From assembly GCA_025928415.1 (NCBI GenBank), contig JAICJK010000009.1, forward strand, positions 1-16,248: DNA of 16,248 nucleotides, read 5' to 3'. The stretch is from Solirubrobacteraceae bacterium (lineage in GTDB: Bacteria > Actinomycetota > Thermoleophilia > Solirubrobacterales > Solirubrobacteraceae). This document shows positions 7,510 through 13,205 of the stretch, one piece after another; position 1 is the first letter of the stretch, and every line of letters starts with the position of its first letter. Below the pieces are notes generated by a model that did no database searches, had not been told where the DNA came from, and was given only the letters and a program-made list of their open reading frames with translations. Both the position numbers and the translations under genes were made by a program.

Positions 7510-8166
7510 ATGCTCGAGCCGAGCGACCCGCCTAGCGTGGGAAGGCACGAGGATGAGCACCTGCGCCGGTTCGTCGCCGCGCGCCGGCGTGGCGACGCCG
7601 GCGAGATGCGCCGCTGGTGGGAGGAGCTCGTGATCGACTTCTACGACCGCATGGACGGCCTGGCCTACGCCGCGCACAGGGGGCGGCTCGACGCCGGCGA
7701 GCACGAGCAGGCCGTGCAGCTGTGCATGGTCCGCTTCTCGAACAAGCTGATCACCACGTTCAAGGGGACCTCGATGGGCGAGCTCGTCAACGCCTGCAAG
7801 CCGCTGGCACGGGGCATCTGCATCGACGTCCAGCGCAGCGCGATGCGCGAGCACCGCAACGCGGGCCCGTCGCTCGACGCGGGCTGGACCGCCGCCGACG
7901 AGGACCGTCCCGCGCCGCGCTGGGAGGCCGACGAGGCCATGCGCCGCTTCGAGCGCGACGAGGAGCGCGCCGAGGCCCGCGACTTCCTCGGCTGGGCGCT
8001 GCCGCAGGTCAAGGCGGAGCGCCGCCGCGCGCTCGAGCTGACCATCCGCGGCGCCGCGCTGCCCGAGATCGCCCAGGAGCTCGGCATCAGCAAGGACAAC
8101 GCCTACCAGCGGCGCTGCCGCGGGATGAAGGACCTCACCACGCTCAAGGGGCGGTACGACGCATGA
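7510..8166 (+). CDS. Sigma-70 family RNA polymerase sigma factor (ECF-like)
   Basis: A 218-aa protein of the size and layout of an ECF-type sigma factor. Residues 16-110 are a helical region-2-like part with the FSNKLITTFKG and LARGICIDVQRSAMREHRN segments, which resemble the -10-recognition and DNA-melting helices. An acidic linker (125-155, ADEDRP and FERDEERAEARD) follows. Residues 160-212 are region 4, with the recognition helix-turn-helix LPEIAQELGISKDNAYQRR (184-202). Region 2 is divergent, so it would sit outside the common ECF groups. The weak binding site TCAGG lies 3 nt before the ATG. The stop overlaps the next start as ATGA, which implies translational coupling with the XRE-like protein, a natural position for its regulator. 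Confidence 0.85.
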   Translation: MLEPSDPPSVGRHEDEHLRRFVAARRRGDAGEMRRWWEELVIDFYDRMDGLAYAAHRGRLDAGEHEQAVQLCMVRFSNKLITTFKGTSMGELVNACKPLARGICIDVQRSAMREHRNAGPSLDAGWTAADEDRPAPRWEADEAMRRFERDEERAEARDFLGWALPQVKAERRRALELTIRGAALPEIAQELGISKDNAYQRRCRGMKDLTTLKGRYDA

Positions 8167-8816
8167 GCACCATCGAGCAGGTCCTCAGCGACTTCATCGA
8201 GGCGTGGAGCGCCGGCCGGCGCCCGTCGGTCCGCGAGCACCTCGCCCGCGTGCCCGAGGGCCCCGAGCGGGACGCGCTCGCCGACCAGATCACGACCTGG
8301 CTGGAGGTCGCGCCGACGCCGGCCTACTCCGAGACGGCCCGCGCCGAGATCCGCGCCGAGCCCGCCGTGCGGCACGTCCTCGACGCGGCCGGGCAGGACG
8401 CGGGGCTGTGGCCGGCGGTCATCCCCGGCCTCCGGGCGCGCGCCGGGCTGTCCGTCCGGCAGACGGCGTCCCGCCTCGTGGAGCGCCTCGCGCTGGCGCC
8501 CGGCAGCGAGGAGCGCACCGCGGACTACCTCGAGCGCCTGGAGCGCGGCGAGCTCGAGCCGTCGCGCGTATCCCGGCGGCTGCTCGGCGCGCTCGGGGAG
8601 CTGCTGGGCGCAAGCGCCGACACGCTGGCCGACGCCGCGCGGTTCGGCACCGGGCTCAGGCCCGCGGCGGCGGGCGGGACGCTGTTCCGCGCCTCGGGGG
8701 AGGCCGGCGACTGGGTGGCGCGCGACCTCGAGGCGCTCAGCGCGGCCGCGATGCGACCGGCGCCCCCGGAGCTGGACGAGCTCGACCGGCTGTTCGTCGG
8801 CGGCGCGGACGCCTGA
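8163..8816 (+). CDS. XRE-like helix-turn-helix protein, putative regulator of the upstream sigma factor
   Basis: A 217-aa protein in two parts. The N-terminal 50 residues (FIEAWSAGRRPSVREHLARV, then PEGPERDALADQI) resemble the short element found in front of many planctomycete-type Ser/Thr kinases, but no kinase follows. Residues 88-155 read like an XRE/Cro helix-turn-helix with a widened turn: LRARAGLSVRQTASRL, then YLERLERGELEPS, then LLGALGELLGAS. The C-terminus is acidic (APPELDELDRLFVGGADA). The gene is coupled to the sigma gene by an ATGA overlap and converges with the ImmA/IrrE peptidase gene. By analogy with DdrO and ImmR it could be a peptidase substrate; by position it could be an anti-sigma factor. 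Both are inferences. Confidence 0.7.
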   Translation: MSTIEQVLSDFIEAWSAGRRPSVREHLARVPEGPERDALADQITTWLEVAPTPAYSETARAEIRAEPAVRHVLDAAGQDAGLWPAVIPGLRARAGLSVRQTASRLVERLALAPGSEERTADYLERLERGELEPSRVSRRLLGALGELLGASADTLADAARFGTGLRPAAAGGTLFRASGEAGDWVARDLEALSAAAMRPAPPELDELDRLFVGGADA

Positions 8817-8828
8817 CGCGGCGCTGGA

Positions 8829-9551
8829 TCAGGTGAGCAGCCGGCCGACGGCGCCCGCGTCGCCCGCGTCGAGCGCCGCGTCCCCGCGCAGGCTCGCCGC
8901 CAGATGGGTGCCGTCGAGCGCCGGGGAGAGGTACGGGAGGTGCTGCAGCGCGCCGAGCCGGTCGTCGAGCGGGCGGCAGCCCAGGCGGTGCCACGCGTCC
9001 TCGTGCAGCCCCTCGCGGACCTCGGCTTCGAGCTGCGCCAGCCGCTTGGGCGACGCCAGGCCGAGCTGCTTGAGGCGGTAGACGACGACCGGGGTGCTCA
9101 CGCCGTAGGCCGCGGCGATCAGCACCGCGACGTCGAGCGACGGCTCGCCGTCGACGAGCCGCTCCATCGCCGCCCGCGGGACGAGGAACTCCGCCGCGAA
9201 CGCGTTGGCCTGCAGCTCGTAGGGGTTGGTCGTCGACCCGTTGAACGTCGTGAGCTTGTCGACCGGCTCGTGGCCGTCGTGGCCGCACCACGCGTGGGCC
9301 AGCTCGTGGGCGAGCGTGAAGCGCTGCCGCGGCCGGAACTGCCGGCCGTTGACCCACAGCAGCGCCCGGTCGCCGTCCCGGCGGCAGGCGCCGGCGACGT
9401 CGTCGGGCAGCGGCGCGACGATCACCGGCAGGCCGGCGCGCTGCTCGACGGCGTCCAGCAGACAGGGCAGCGGGGCCGTCGGATCGAGGCCCAGCGCCGC
9501 CCGGGCCTCGCGCGCGCGCTTCGCCCCGCGGTTGGAGTCCAGGCCGGCCAT
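8829..9551 (-). CDS. ImmA/IrrE family metallo-endopeptidase
   Basis: A 240-aa protein with the zinc peptidase signature HELAHAWCGH (HELAH at 82-86) and the third-ligand helix ELQANAFAAEFLVPRAAM (E112). A winged-helix-like segment DVAVLIAAAYGVSTPVVVYRL (140-160) follows, as in ImmA and IrrE. Characterised relatives cleave XRE repressors: ImmA cuts ImmR in ICEBs1, and IrrE/PprI cuts DdrO after radiation in Deinococcus. Its obvious candidate substrate is the XRE-like protein encoded convergently 12 bp away. No Shine-Dalgarno sequence is visible before the ATG at 9551, and the DNA upstream is the palindromic element, so its promoter may lie in or beyond that element. The C-terminal 70 residues show no motif I know. 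Confidence 0.93.
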   Translation of the reverse strand: MAGLDSNRGAKRAREARAALGLDPTAPLPCLLDAVEQRAGLPVIVAPLPDDVAGACRRDGDRALLWVNGRQFRPRQRFTLAHELAHAWCGHDGHEPVDKLTTFNGSTTNPYELQANAFAAEFLVPRAAMERLVDGEPSLDVAVLIAAAYGVSTPVVVYRLKQLGLASPKRLAQLEAEVREGLHEDAWHRLGCRPLDDRLGALQHLPYLSPALDGTHLAASLRGDAALDAGDAGAVGRLLT

Positions 9552-9596
9552 CGGGGAGATGGTCGCACCGGCGTTGCGCCGAGGGTCATGCGGCGC

Positions 9597-9764
9597 GCTC
9601 AGCCTGGATCCACCGATCGATCGTGGATGCGAGCCGTTCGGAGGCCAAGCCAGGTGGGATCGGGGCCGCATCCTCAGGGTGACCCCTTCGGAGCGGGCCC
9701 GATCCCGGATGGCGACGGCATTCCGGACGGCTCGCGCCGCGAGAATCGGTGGATCCAGGCTCAG
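9597..9764. mobile_element. MITE-like palindromic element with terminal inverted repeats and target duplication
   Basis: The core 9603-9759 (157 bp) has perfect 15-bp terminal inverted repeats, CCTGGATCCACCGAT (9603-9617) and its complement (9745-9759). A 6-bp direct repeat GCTCAG flanks them (9597-9602 and 9759-9764, sharing one base with the repeat), consistent with a target-site duplication of 5-6 bp. Inner arms also pair about the same centre (9681): 9629-9642 with 9722-9735 (13 of 14), 9656-9669 with 9693-9706 (13 of 14), and GGGT/ACCC at 9677-9685. The whole element is thus one long imperfect hairpin. It codes for nothing I can recognise. Such non-autonomous elements move with a transposase encoded elsewhere. 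Confidence 0.75.
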
Positions 9765-10090
9765 TCGTCGTCCTCGTCCTCGTCCTCGAAGAAGTCGATG
9801 TCGTCGTACTCCGCGGCCGAGACGTCCTCGGGTCCGGCCAGCGCGGCCTCGACGCAGCGCCGCTCGCTCTGGCGCTCCGCGAGCGGCAGGAGCACGACGC
9901 AGACGTGGATCTGCTCCGGCGGGGCGCCATGGATGACCTCGTAGCACCGGCGCGCAGCGTGCACCATCGCGACCAGCGTCGCGTCCTCCGGCGCCCCCGG
10001 CGTGCGGTGGTCGACGAGGTAGCGTCCGCCCGGCCCGTCGAGGCTCAGCGTGATGTCGTGCGTGGCGGCCAGCGCGGAGATCGTGTCCAC
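9761..10090 (-). CDS. Hypothetical protein with acidic C-terminal tail, 109 aa
   Basis: The frame runs from a GTG at 10090 (VDTISALAATHDITLSLDG) to a TGA at 9761-9763. Almost all codons end in G or C, so it is a real gene. It has a predicted alpha/beta core (ITLSLDGPGGRYLVDHRTPG, HAARRCYEVIHG, IHVCVVLLPLAERQ) and ends in an acidic stretch, EYDDIDFFEDEDEDDD. Part of that tail is encoded by three tandem GTCCTC units (9770-9787 on the plus strand). Such tails often bind basic proteins or mimic DNA, but no function is assigned. It is divergent from the dehydrogenase gene (63-bp gap). Its stop codon sits inside the repeat that flanks the palindromic element. ATG at codon 42 is an alternative start. 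Confidence 0.6.
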   Translation of the reverse strand: MDTISALAATHDITLSLDGPGGRYLVDHRTPGAPEDATLVAMVHAARRCYEVIHGAPPEQIHVCVVLLPLAERQSERRCVEAALAGPEDVSAAEYDDIDFFEDEDEDDD

Positions 10091-10102
10091 GCTCGAGGGT
10101 CG

Positions 10103-10116
10103 CGCGGGGCCCCGCG
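10103..10116. promoter_or_regulatory. Perfect 14-bp palindrome in divergent promoter region
   Basis: CGCGGGGCCCCGCG is identical to its own complement. It lies 3 bp upstream of the putative -35 box of the dehydrogenase gene and 12 bp upstream of the divergent 109-aa gene start. The position suits an operator shared by both genes. In GC-rich DNA such palindromes can also arise by chance. Confidence 0.4.
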
Positions 10117-10119
10117 ATC

Positions 10120-10147
10120 CTGACCCGCCGGCACCCGCGGCTAGGCT
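10120..10147 (+). promoter_or_regulatory. Putative housekeeping promoter giving a leaderless dehydrogenase mRNA
   Basis: CTGACC (10120-10125) and TAGGCT (10142-10147) are separated by 16 bp and resemble actinobacterial -35 and -10 boxes. Only six bases separate the -10 box from the ATG at 10154, so transcription would start at or next to the start codon. This agrees with the absence of a ribosome binding site. Confidence 0.55.
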
Positions 10148-10153
10148 CGGATC

Positions 10154-11269
10154 ATGTCGTCCTCGCAACAGGCCAGGGCCGTCGTGCTGGAGGCGTTCGG
10201 GGCGCCGGTGCGCTCGCGGGAGCTGCCCGTCGCCGAGCCCGGCCCGGGCGCCATCGTCGCGACCGTCGAGCTGGCCGGCGTGTGCGGGACCGACGTGCAT
10301 CTGCAGGCCGGGCGGCTGCCGATCCCGCTGCCGGTCGTCCTGGGCCACGAGGGCGTCGGCCGGATCGCGGCGCTCGGGGAGGGCGTGACCGAGGACTCGC
10401 TCGGCACGCCGCTGGCCGCCGGGGACCTCGTCGCCTGGGGCTCGAGCATCTCGTGCGGCGACTGCTTCTACTGCCGCGACGCGCAGGAGCCGACGCTGTG
10501 CGAGCGCCGCCGCATCTACGGCATCAACCGCCGCGCCGACGAGTGGCCGCACCTCGGCGGCGCGTGGGCGGAGGCGATCTACCTGCACCCGGGGTCGATG
10601 GTCGTCCGCCTCGGCGCCGGCACGCCGCCCGAGGCGGTCATCGCGCTGGGCTGCGCCGGCCCGACCGCGGTGCACGGCCTGCTCGGGGTCGCCCCCGTCG
10701 GCGTCGGGGAGAGCGTCGTCGTACAGGGCGTGGGCCCCGTCGGCCTGGCGACCGCGATGTACGCGCAGCTCGCCGGCGCCGCGAACGTCGTGCTCATCGG
10801 CGGGCCCGCGTCGCGGCTGGAGCGCGCCCGCGCGCTCGGCGTCGGCGACGCGTACCTGGAGCTCGACGCGCAGAGCCCGGCCGAGCGCCTGGACGCCGTG
10901 CGCGAGCTGACCGGCGGCCGCGGCGGCGACCTCGTCGTCGAGGCCACCGGCGTCCCCGCAGCCGTCGCCGAGGGCCTGGAGCTGTGCCGGCCCGGCGGGC
11001 GCTACCTCGTCCTCGGCCAGTACACCGACCACGGCCCGACGCCGCTGAACCCGCACCTGGTGACCCGCAAGCAGCTGCGGGTCCTCGGATCGTGGGCGTT
11101 CTCGCAGGCCGACTACGCGACGTACCTGCGCACCGTCCCGCAGCTCGCCGCGCGGTTCGACCTGCCGCGGCTCCTCGAGCGCTTCACCCTCGGCGACGCC
11201 CAGGCGGCGCTCGACGCCGCGCGGGCCGGGGAGGTCGGCAAGGCCGTGCTGGTCCCGGACGCGGGCTGA
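10154..11269 (+). CDS. Zinc-dependent medium-chain alcohol dehydrogenase family protein
   Basis: A 371-aa MDR-superfamily oxidoreductase. The catalytic zinc ligands are C44 (AGVCGTDVH), H65-E66 (VLGHEGVG) and probably C167 (GCAGPT). The structural zinc site is C101-C104-C107-C116 (CGDCFYCRDAQEPTLC). The Rossmann nucleotide-binding loop is GVGPVG at 192-197. The length is normal for the family. It should oxidise an alcohol or polyol, or reduce an aldehyde, with NAD(P); the substrate is not readable. It stands alone between a divergent unknown gene and the DUF1003 gene. A GGGCG/CGCCC hairpin lies 30 bp after its stop. Confidence 0.95.
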   Translation: MSSSQQARAVVLEAFGAPVRSRELPVAEPGPGAIVATVELAGVCGTDVHLQAGRLPIPLPVVLGHEGVGRIAALGEGVTEDSLGTPLAAGDLVAWGSSISCGDCFYCRDAQEPTLCERRRIYGINRRADEWPHLGGAWAEAIYLHPGSMVVRLGAGTPPEAVIALGCAGPTAVHGLLGVAPVGVGESVVVQGVGPVGLATAMYAQLAGAANVVLIGGPASRLERARALGVGDAYLELDAQSPAERLDAVRELTGGRGGDLVVEATGVPAAVAEGLELCRPGGRYLVLGQYTDHGPTPLNPHLVTRKQLRVLGSWAFSQADYATYLRTVPQLAARFDLPRLLERFTLGDAQAALDAARAGEVGKAVLVPDAG

Positions 11270-11299
11270 TCGCCACGCCATCGCCGCAGTCCACGGGAC

Positions 11300-11313
11300 G
11301 GGCGGTGCCGCCC
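11300..11313 (+). terminator. Short GC hairpin after the dehydrogenase gene (possible weak terminator)
   Basis: GGGCG, GTGC loop, CGCCC forms a compact stem-loop 30 bp downstream of the dehydrogenase stop. No T-run follows, so intrinsic termination is uncertain; many high-GC genomes use such T-less hairpins. Confidence 0.3.
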
Positions 11314-11370
11314 GGCGCGCGCGGGCGTGCGGGCATACTCGCGGGCGACCATCGATGGGCTCTGCCCGAC

Positions 11371-11377
11371 AGGAGGT
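11371..11377 (+). promoter_or_regulatory. Ribosome binding site of the DUF1003 gene
   Basis: AGGAGGT is a full anti-16S complement 3 nt before the ATG at 11381, and it rules out the in-frame upstream ATG at 11327. CATACT at 11334-11339 could be the -10 box, but no good -35 box is seen. Confidence 0.8.
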
Positions 11378-11380
11378 GCC

Positions 11381-11881
11381 ATGGCGTCCGCCTCGCCCCA
11401 CCGCTTCGTCCACCACGGCACCTTCGGCAACGATCGCTTCGGCATCCTCGCCGAGCGGTTCGCGCGGTTCTTCGGCACGCCGCGGTTCATCATCGGGCAG
11501 ACGATCGTCGTCGCGGTGTGGATCGCGGCCAACGCGGCGGCGGTCACGCTGCGCTGGGACCCCTACCCGTTCATCCTGCTCAACCTCGCGTTCTCGACGC
11601 AGGCGGCCTACGCAGCTCCGCTCATCCTGCTCGCCCAGACGCGGCAGGCCGAGCGCGACAAGGTCCGCGACGCCGCCGTGCAGGCGCACCGCGACGACGA
11701 GATCAAGCGGGAGGAGGCCTTCGAGACCGGCCAGACCGAGATGCTCGAACGCGAGCGGGCCACGGCCGAGCAGCACCTGACGCTGCTGGCCCAGAACACC
11801 AGGCTGACCGAGGAGATCGCCCGGCTGACCGTCGAGCTGCACACGGCGATCTGCCACGACGGGGGCCGCGACCGCCGCTGA
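11381..11881 (+). CDS. DUF1003 domain-containing membrane protein
   Basis: A 166-aa protein with the DUF1003 layout. A short N-terminal part is followed by two transmembrane segments (FIIGQTIVVAVWIAANAAAV, about 36-55, and PFILLNLAFSTQAAYAAPLI, about 63-82) joined by the conserved TLRWDPYPFILLN turn. The typical LLAQTRQAERDK boundary follows, then a long charged, coiled-coil-like cytoplasmic tail (88-155). The family's function is unknown; it is common in Actinobacteria and cyanobacteria. The protein ends with a short basic tail. It has its own strong ribosome binding site and is probably transcribed alone. Confidence 0.92.
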   Translation: MASASPHRFVHHGTFGNDRFGILAERFARFFGTPRFIIGQTIVVAVWIAANAAAVTLRWDPYPFILLNLAFSTQAAYAAPLILLAQTRQAERDKVRDAAVQAHRDDEIKREEAFETGQTEMLERERATAEQHLTLLAQNTRLTEEIARLTVELHTAICHDGGRDRR

Positions 11882-11910
11882 CGCTTCCGAGCGCCGCCCG
11901 CAGGTGTTCG

Positions 11911-12000
11911 GATAAGAGATCTCTCATGCACTCGGGAAACTCGTACTTCGCAGTTTCCGAAAAGACATGTTTCCGGCTGTTCTCCTGAACAGCCACTCGT
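11911..12000 (+). other. Low-GC intergenic island with palindromes and a possible 20-aa peptide
   Basis: These 90 bases contain 44 G/C (about 49%), far below the surrounding DNA. They hold the perfect palindrome AGAGATCTCT (11915-11924) and the dyad GGAAACT/AGTTTCC (11935-11941 with 11952-11958). They also hold a clean hairpin, GGCTGTTC-TCCT-GAACAGCC (11975-11994). A 20-codon frame (ATG 11926, stop 11986-11988) begins right after the first palindrome, and its stop lies in the last hairpin. Its codons use A/T endings unlike the genes around it. It could be a leader or small RNA region, or a remnant of foreign DNA. Only the structure is seen; the function is unknown. Confidence 0.5.
11975..11994. 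terminator. 8-bp perfect stem-loop downstream of DUF1003
   Basis: GGCTGTTC and GAACAGCC pair perfectly around a TCCT tetraloop. It lies about 95 bp after the DUF1003 stop and could terminate that transcript. There is no T-run, so it might instead be part of a leader structure for the downstream lipoprotein gene. Confidence 0.4.
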
Positions 12001-12134
12001 CCTCGGGCCGTGCGCGCGTCGCCGCGGACGGCGTCCGGACCTTTTCTCGCTCGTGACACCGGCCTACGGTCCGTGTCCTCAGGACCGCTCGCCGAGGTCA
12101 TGGCCTCGCGCTGAGCGGCCGGTTCCCCACGTGC

Positions 12135-12151
12135 GTGACCGGGACGGTCAC
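12135..12151. promoter_or_regulatory. Inverted repeat before the lipoprotein gene (candidate operator)
   Basis: GTGACC (12135-12140), a 5-bp spacer and GGTCAC (12146-12151) form a perfect 6-bp dyad 16 bp before the lipoprotein ATG. It is just upstream of the ribosome binding site AAAGGA (12158-12163), so a bound repressor or the RNA hairpin could limit expression. Confidence 0.4.
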
Positions 12152-12167
12152 ACCCCGAAAGGACACC

Positions 12168-13196
12168 ATGACGTCTGCGCGCAAGCTCGCCGGACTCGTC
12201 ATCGGCGCCGCCCTGGCGGTGGCGCTCGGCGCCTGCTCGGTCTGGCAGCCGCAGGGCGCTGCGACGCTGCCGACGTCGGGCGCCGCGTACGCCCACGCGC
12301 TCGCGGTGGCGAAGGCCTCCTGGCCGGCGCCGAAGCTGTCCGACATGAACAACCAGACCGACTCCTACGTCTGCACGGGGGCGATCGTCGCCGCGCGGAC
12401 GGGCGACGCAGCCCTGAAGAGCAAGATCGCCGCGGTGCTCGCGAAGGTGCGCGGCACCGAGTCCGGCGCGACGGCCCTGGCCCTCGGTCGCAACCTGCGG
12501 GGCTACGTCTGCGCCGCCGACGCGATCGGGTACTCCGACGCGGCCTTCAGGTCCTGGCTCGGCAAGGTGCGGGACGCGAAGACCACGGGCGGCCCGTCGT
12601 CGATCCGCAGTTGCGCGGCCACGCGGCCCAACAACTGGGGCACGCACTGCCGCGCCTCCATGGTCGCCGCCGACCTGTACCTGGACGACGTCGACGACCT
12701 GCGCGTGCAGGCCACCATGTTCGCGGGGTGGCTCGGCGACTACGGCGCCTACCACGGCTTCCAGTACGGCGACACCTCGTGGCAGTGCGATCCCGCGCAC
12801 CCGGTCGGCATCGACCCGCCGTGCACCAAGAGCGGGGTGAACCTCGACGGCGTGCTGCCGGACGACCAGCGCCGCGCCGGGAGCTTCACCAAGGGCGCCA
12901 TCCCGCACGAGAACTACACGCGCGAGGCCTACGAGCCCGCCCTGCAGGAGGCCGTGATGCTCAGCCAGGCCCACGCGATCGACGCGCAGTGCCTGAGCGA
13001 TCGCGCCCTGCTGCGCGCCGACCAGGAGTTCGCGCGCATGCGCTTCGCCGCCACCGGCGACGACACCAACGAGCCGTGGCTCGTGCGGTGGCTCTACGGC
13101 CAGAGCCCCTCCTCGCCGCTGGGCGCGACCGCGATCGGCAAGTCCTACTCGGACGCCGACTGGACGCACGGCAGCTCCTCCGGGAAGCCGTGCTGA
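12168..13196 (+). CDS. Lipoprotein resembling the alginate-lyase superfamily (putative polysaccharide lyase-like)
   Basis: A 342-aa exported protein. MTSARKLAGLVIGAALAVAL leads into the lipobox LGAC, so C23 should be lipidated and the protein anchored outside the membrane. The mature part has mostly helical repeats and motifs I associate with the alginate-lyase (alpha/alpha toroid) superfamily: NNWGTH (155-160), YHGFQYGDTSWQ (195-206), LDGVLPDDQRR (226-236), HENYTREAYE (247-256) and DWTH (331-334). Conserved N, H and Y residues in these blocks would be the catalytic candidates. Several cysteines (C69, C115, C149, C161, C207, C219, C275, C342) could form disulfides. AAAGGA lies 4 nt before the ATG. 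Family placement is by memory of motifs and moderately sure; enzymatic activity is not shown. It converges with the flavoprotein gene (9-bp gap). Confidence 0.75.
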   Translation: MTSARKLAGLVIGAALAVALGACSVWQPQGAATLPTSGAAYAHALAVAKASWPAPKLSDMNNQTDSYVCTGAIVAARTGDAALKSKIAAVLAKVRGTESGATALALGRNLRGYVCAADAIGYSDAAFRSWLGKVRDAKTTGGPSSIRSCAATRPNNWGTHCRASMVAADLYLDDVDDLRVQATMFAGWLGDYGAYHGFQYGDTSWQCDPAHPVGIDPPCTKSGVNLDGVLPDDQRRAGSFTKGAIPHENYTREAYEPALQEAVMLSQAHAIDAQCLSDRALLRADQEFARMRFAATGDDTNEPWLVRWLYGQSPSSPLGATAIGKSYSDADWTHGSSSGKPC

Positions 13197-13205
13197 CCGG
13201 GCGGC

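Noticed and set aside
3003..7535. A very long open frame (about 1500 codons) on the plus strand opposite the nuclease-helicase
   Set aside because: Its translation has no family motifs and is low-complexity Arg/Ala/Gly/Pro/Val/Leu. It is the antisense shadow of a G/C-ending reading frame, and the minus-strand frame shows complete nuclease and helicase motifs.
8812..8833. CCTGA/TCAGG dyad covering the two convergent stop codons of the XRE-like and peptidase genes
   Set aside because: The stem is only 5 bp with a 12-nt loop and no T-run, too weak to call a bidirectional terminator.
9770..9787. Three tandem GTCCTC units
   Set aside because: These encode the Glu-Asp repeats of the acidic tail; three units are too few to claim a phase-variable repeat.
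9761..11857. A 698-codon minus-strand frame running through the dehydrogenase region
   Set aside because: Only the last 109 codons (from the GTG at 10090) look like protein. The rest is antisense to the dehydrogenase and DUF1003 genes.
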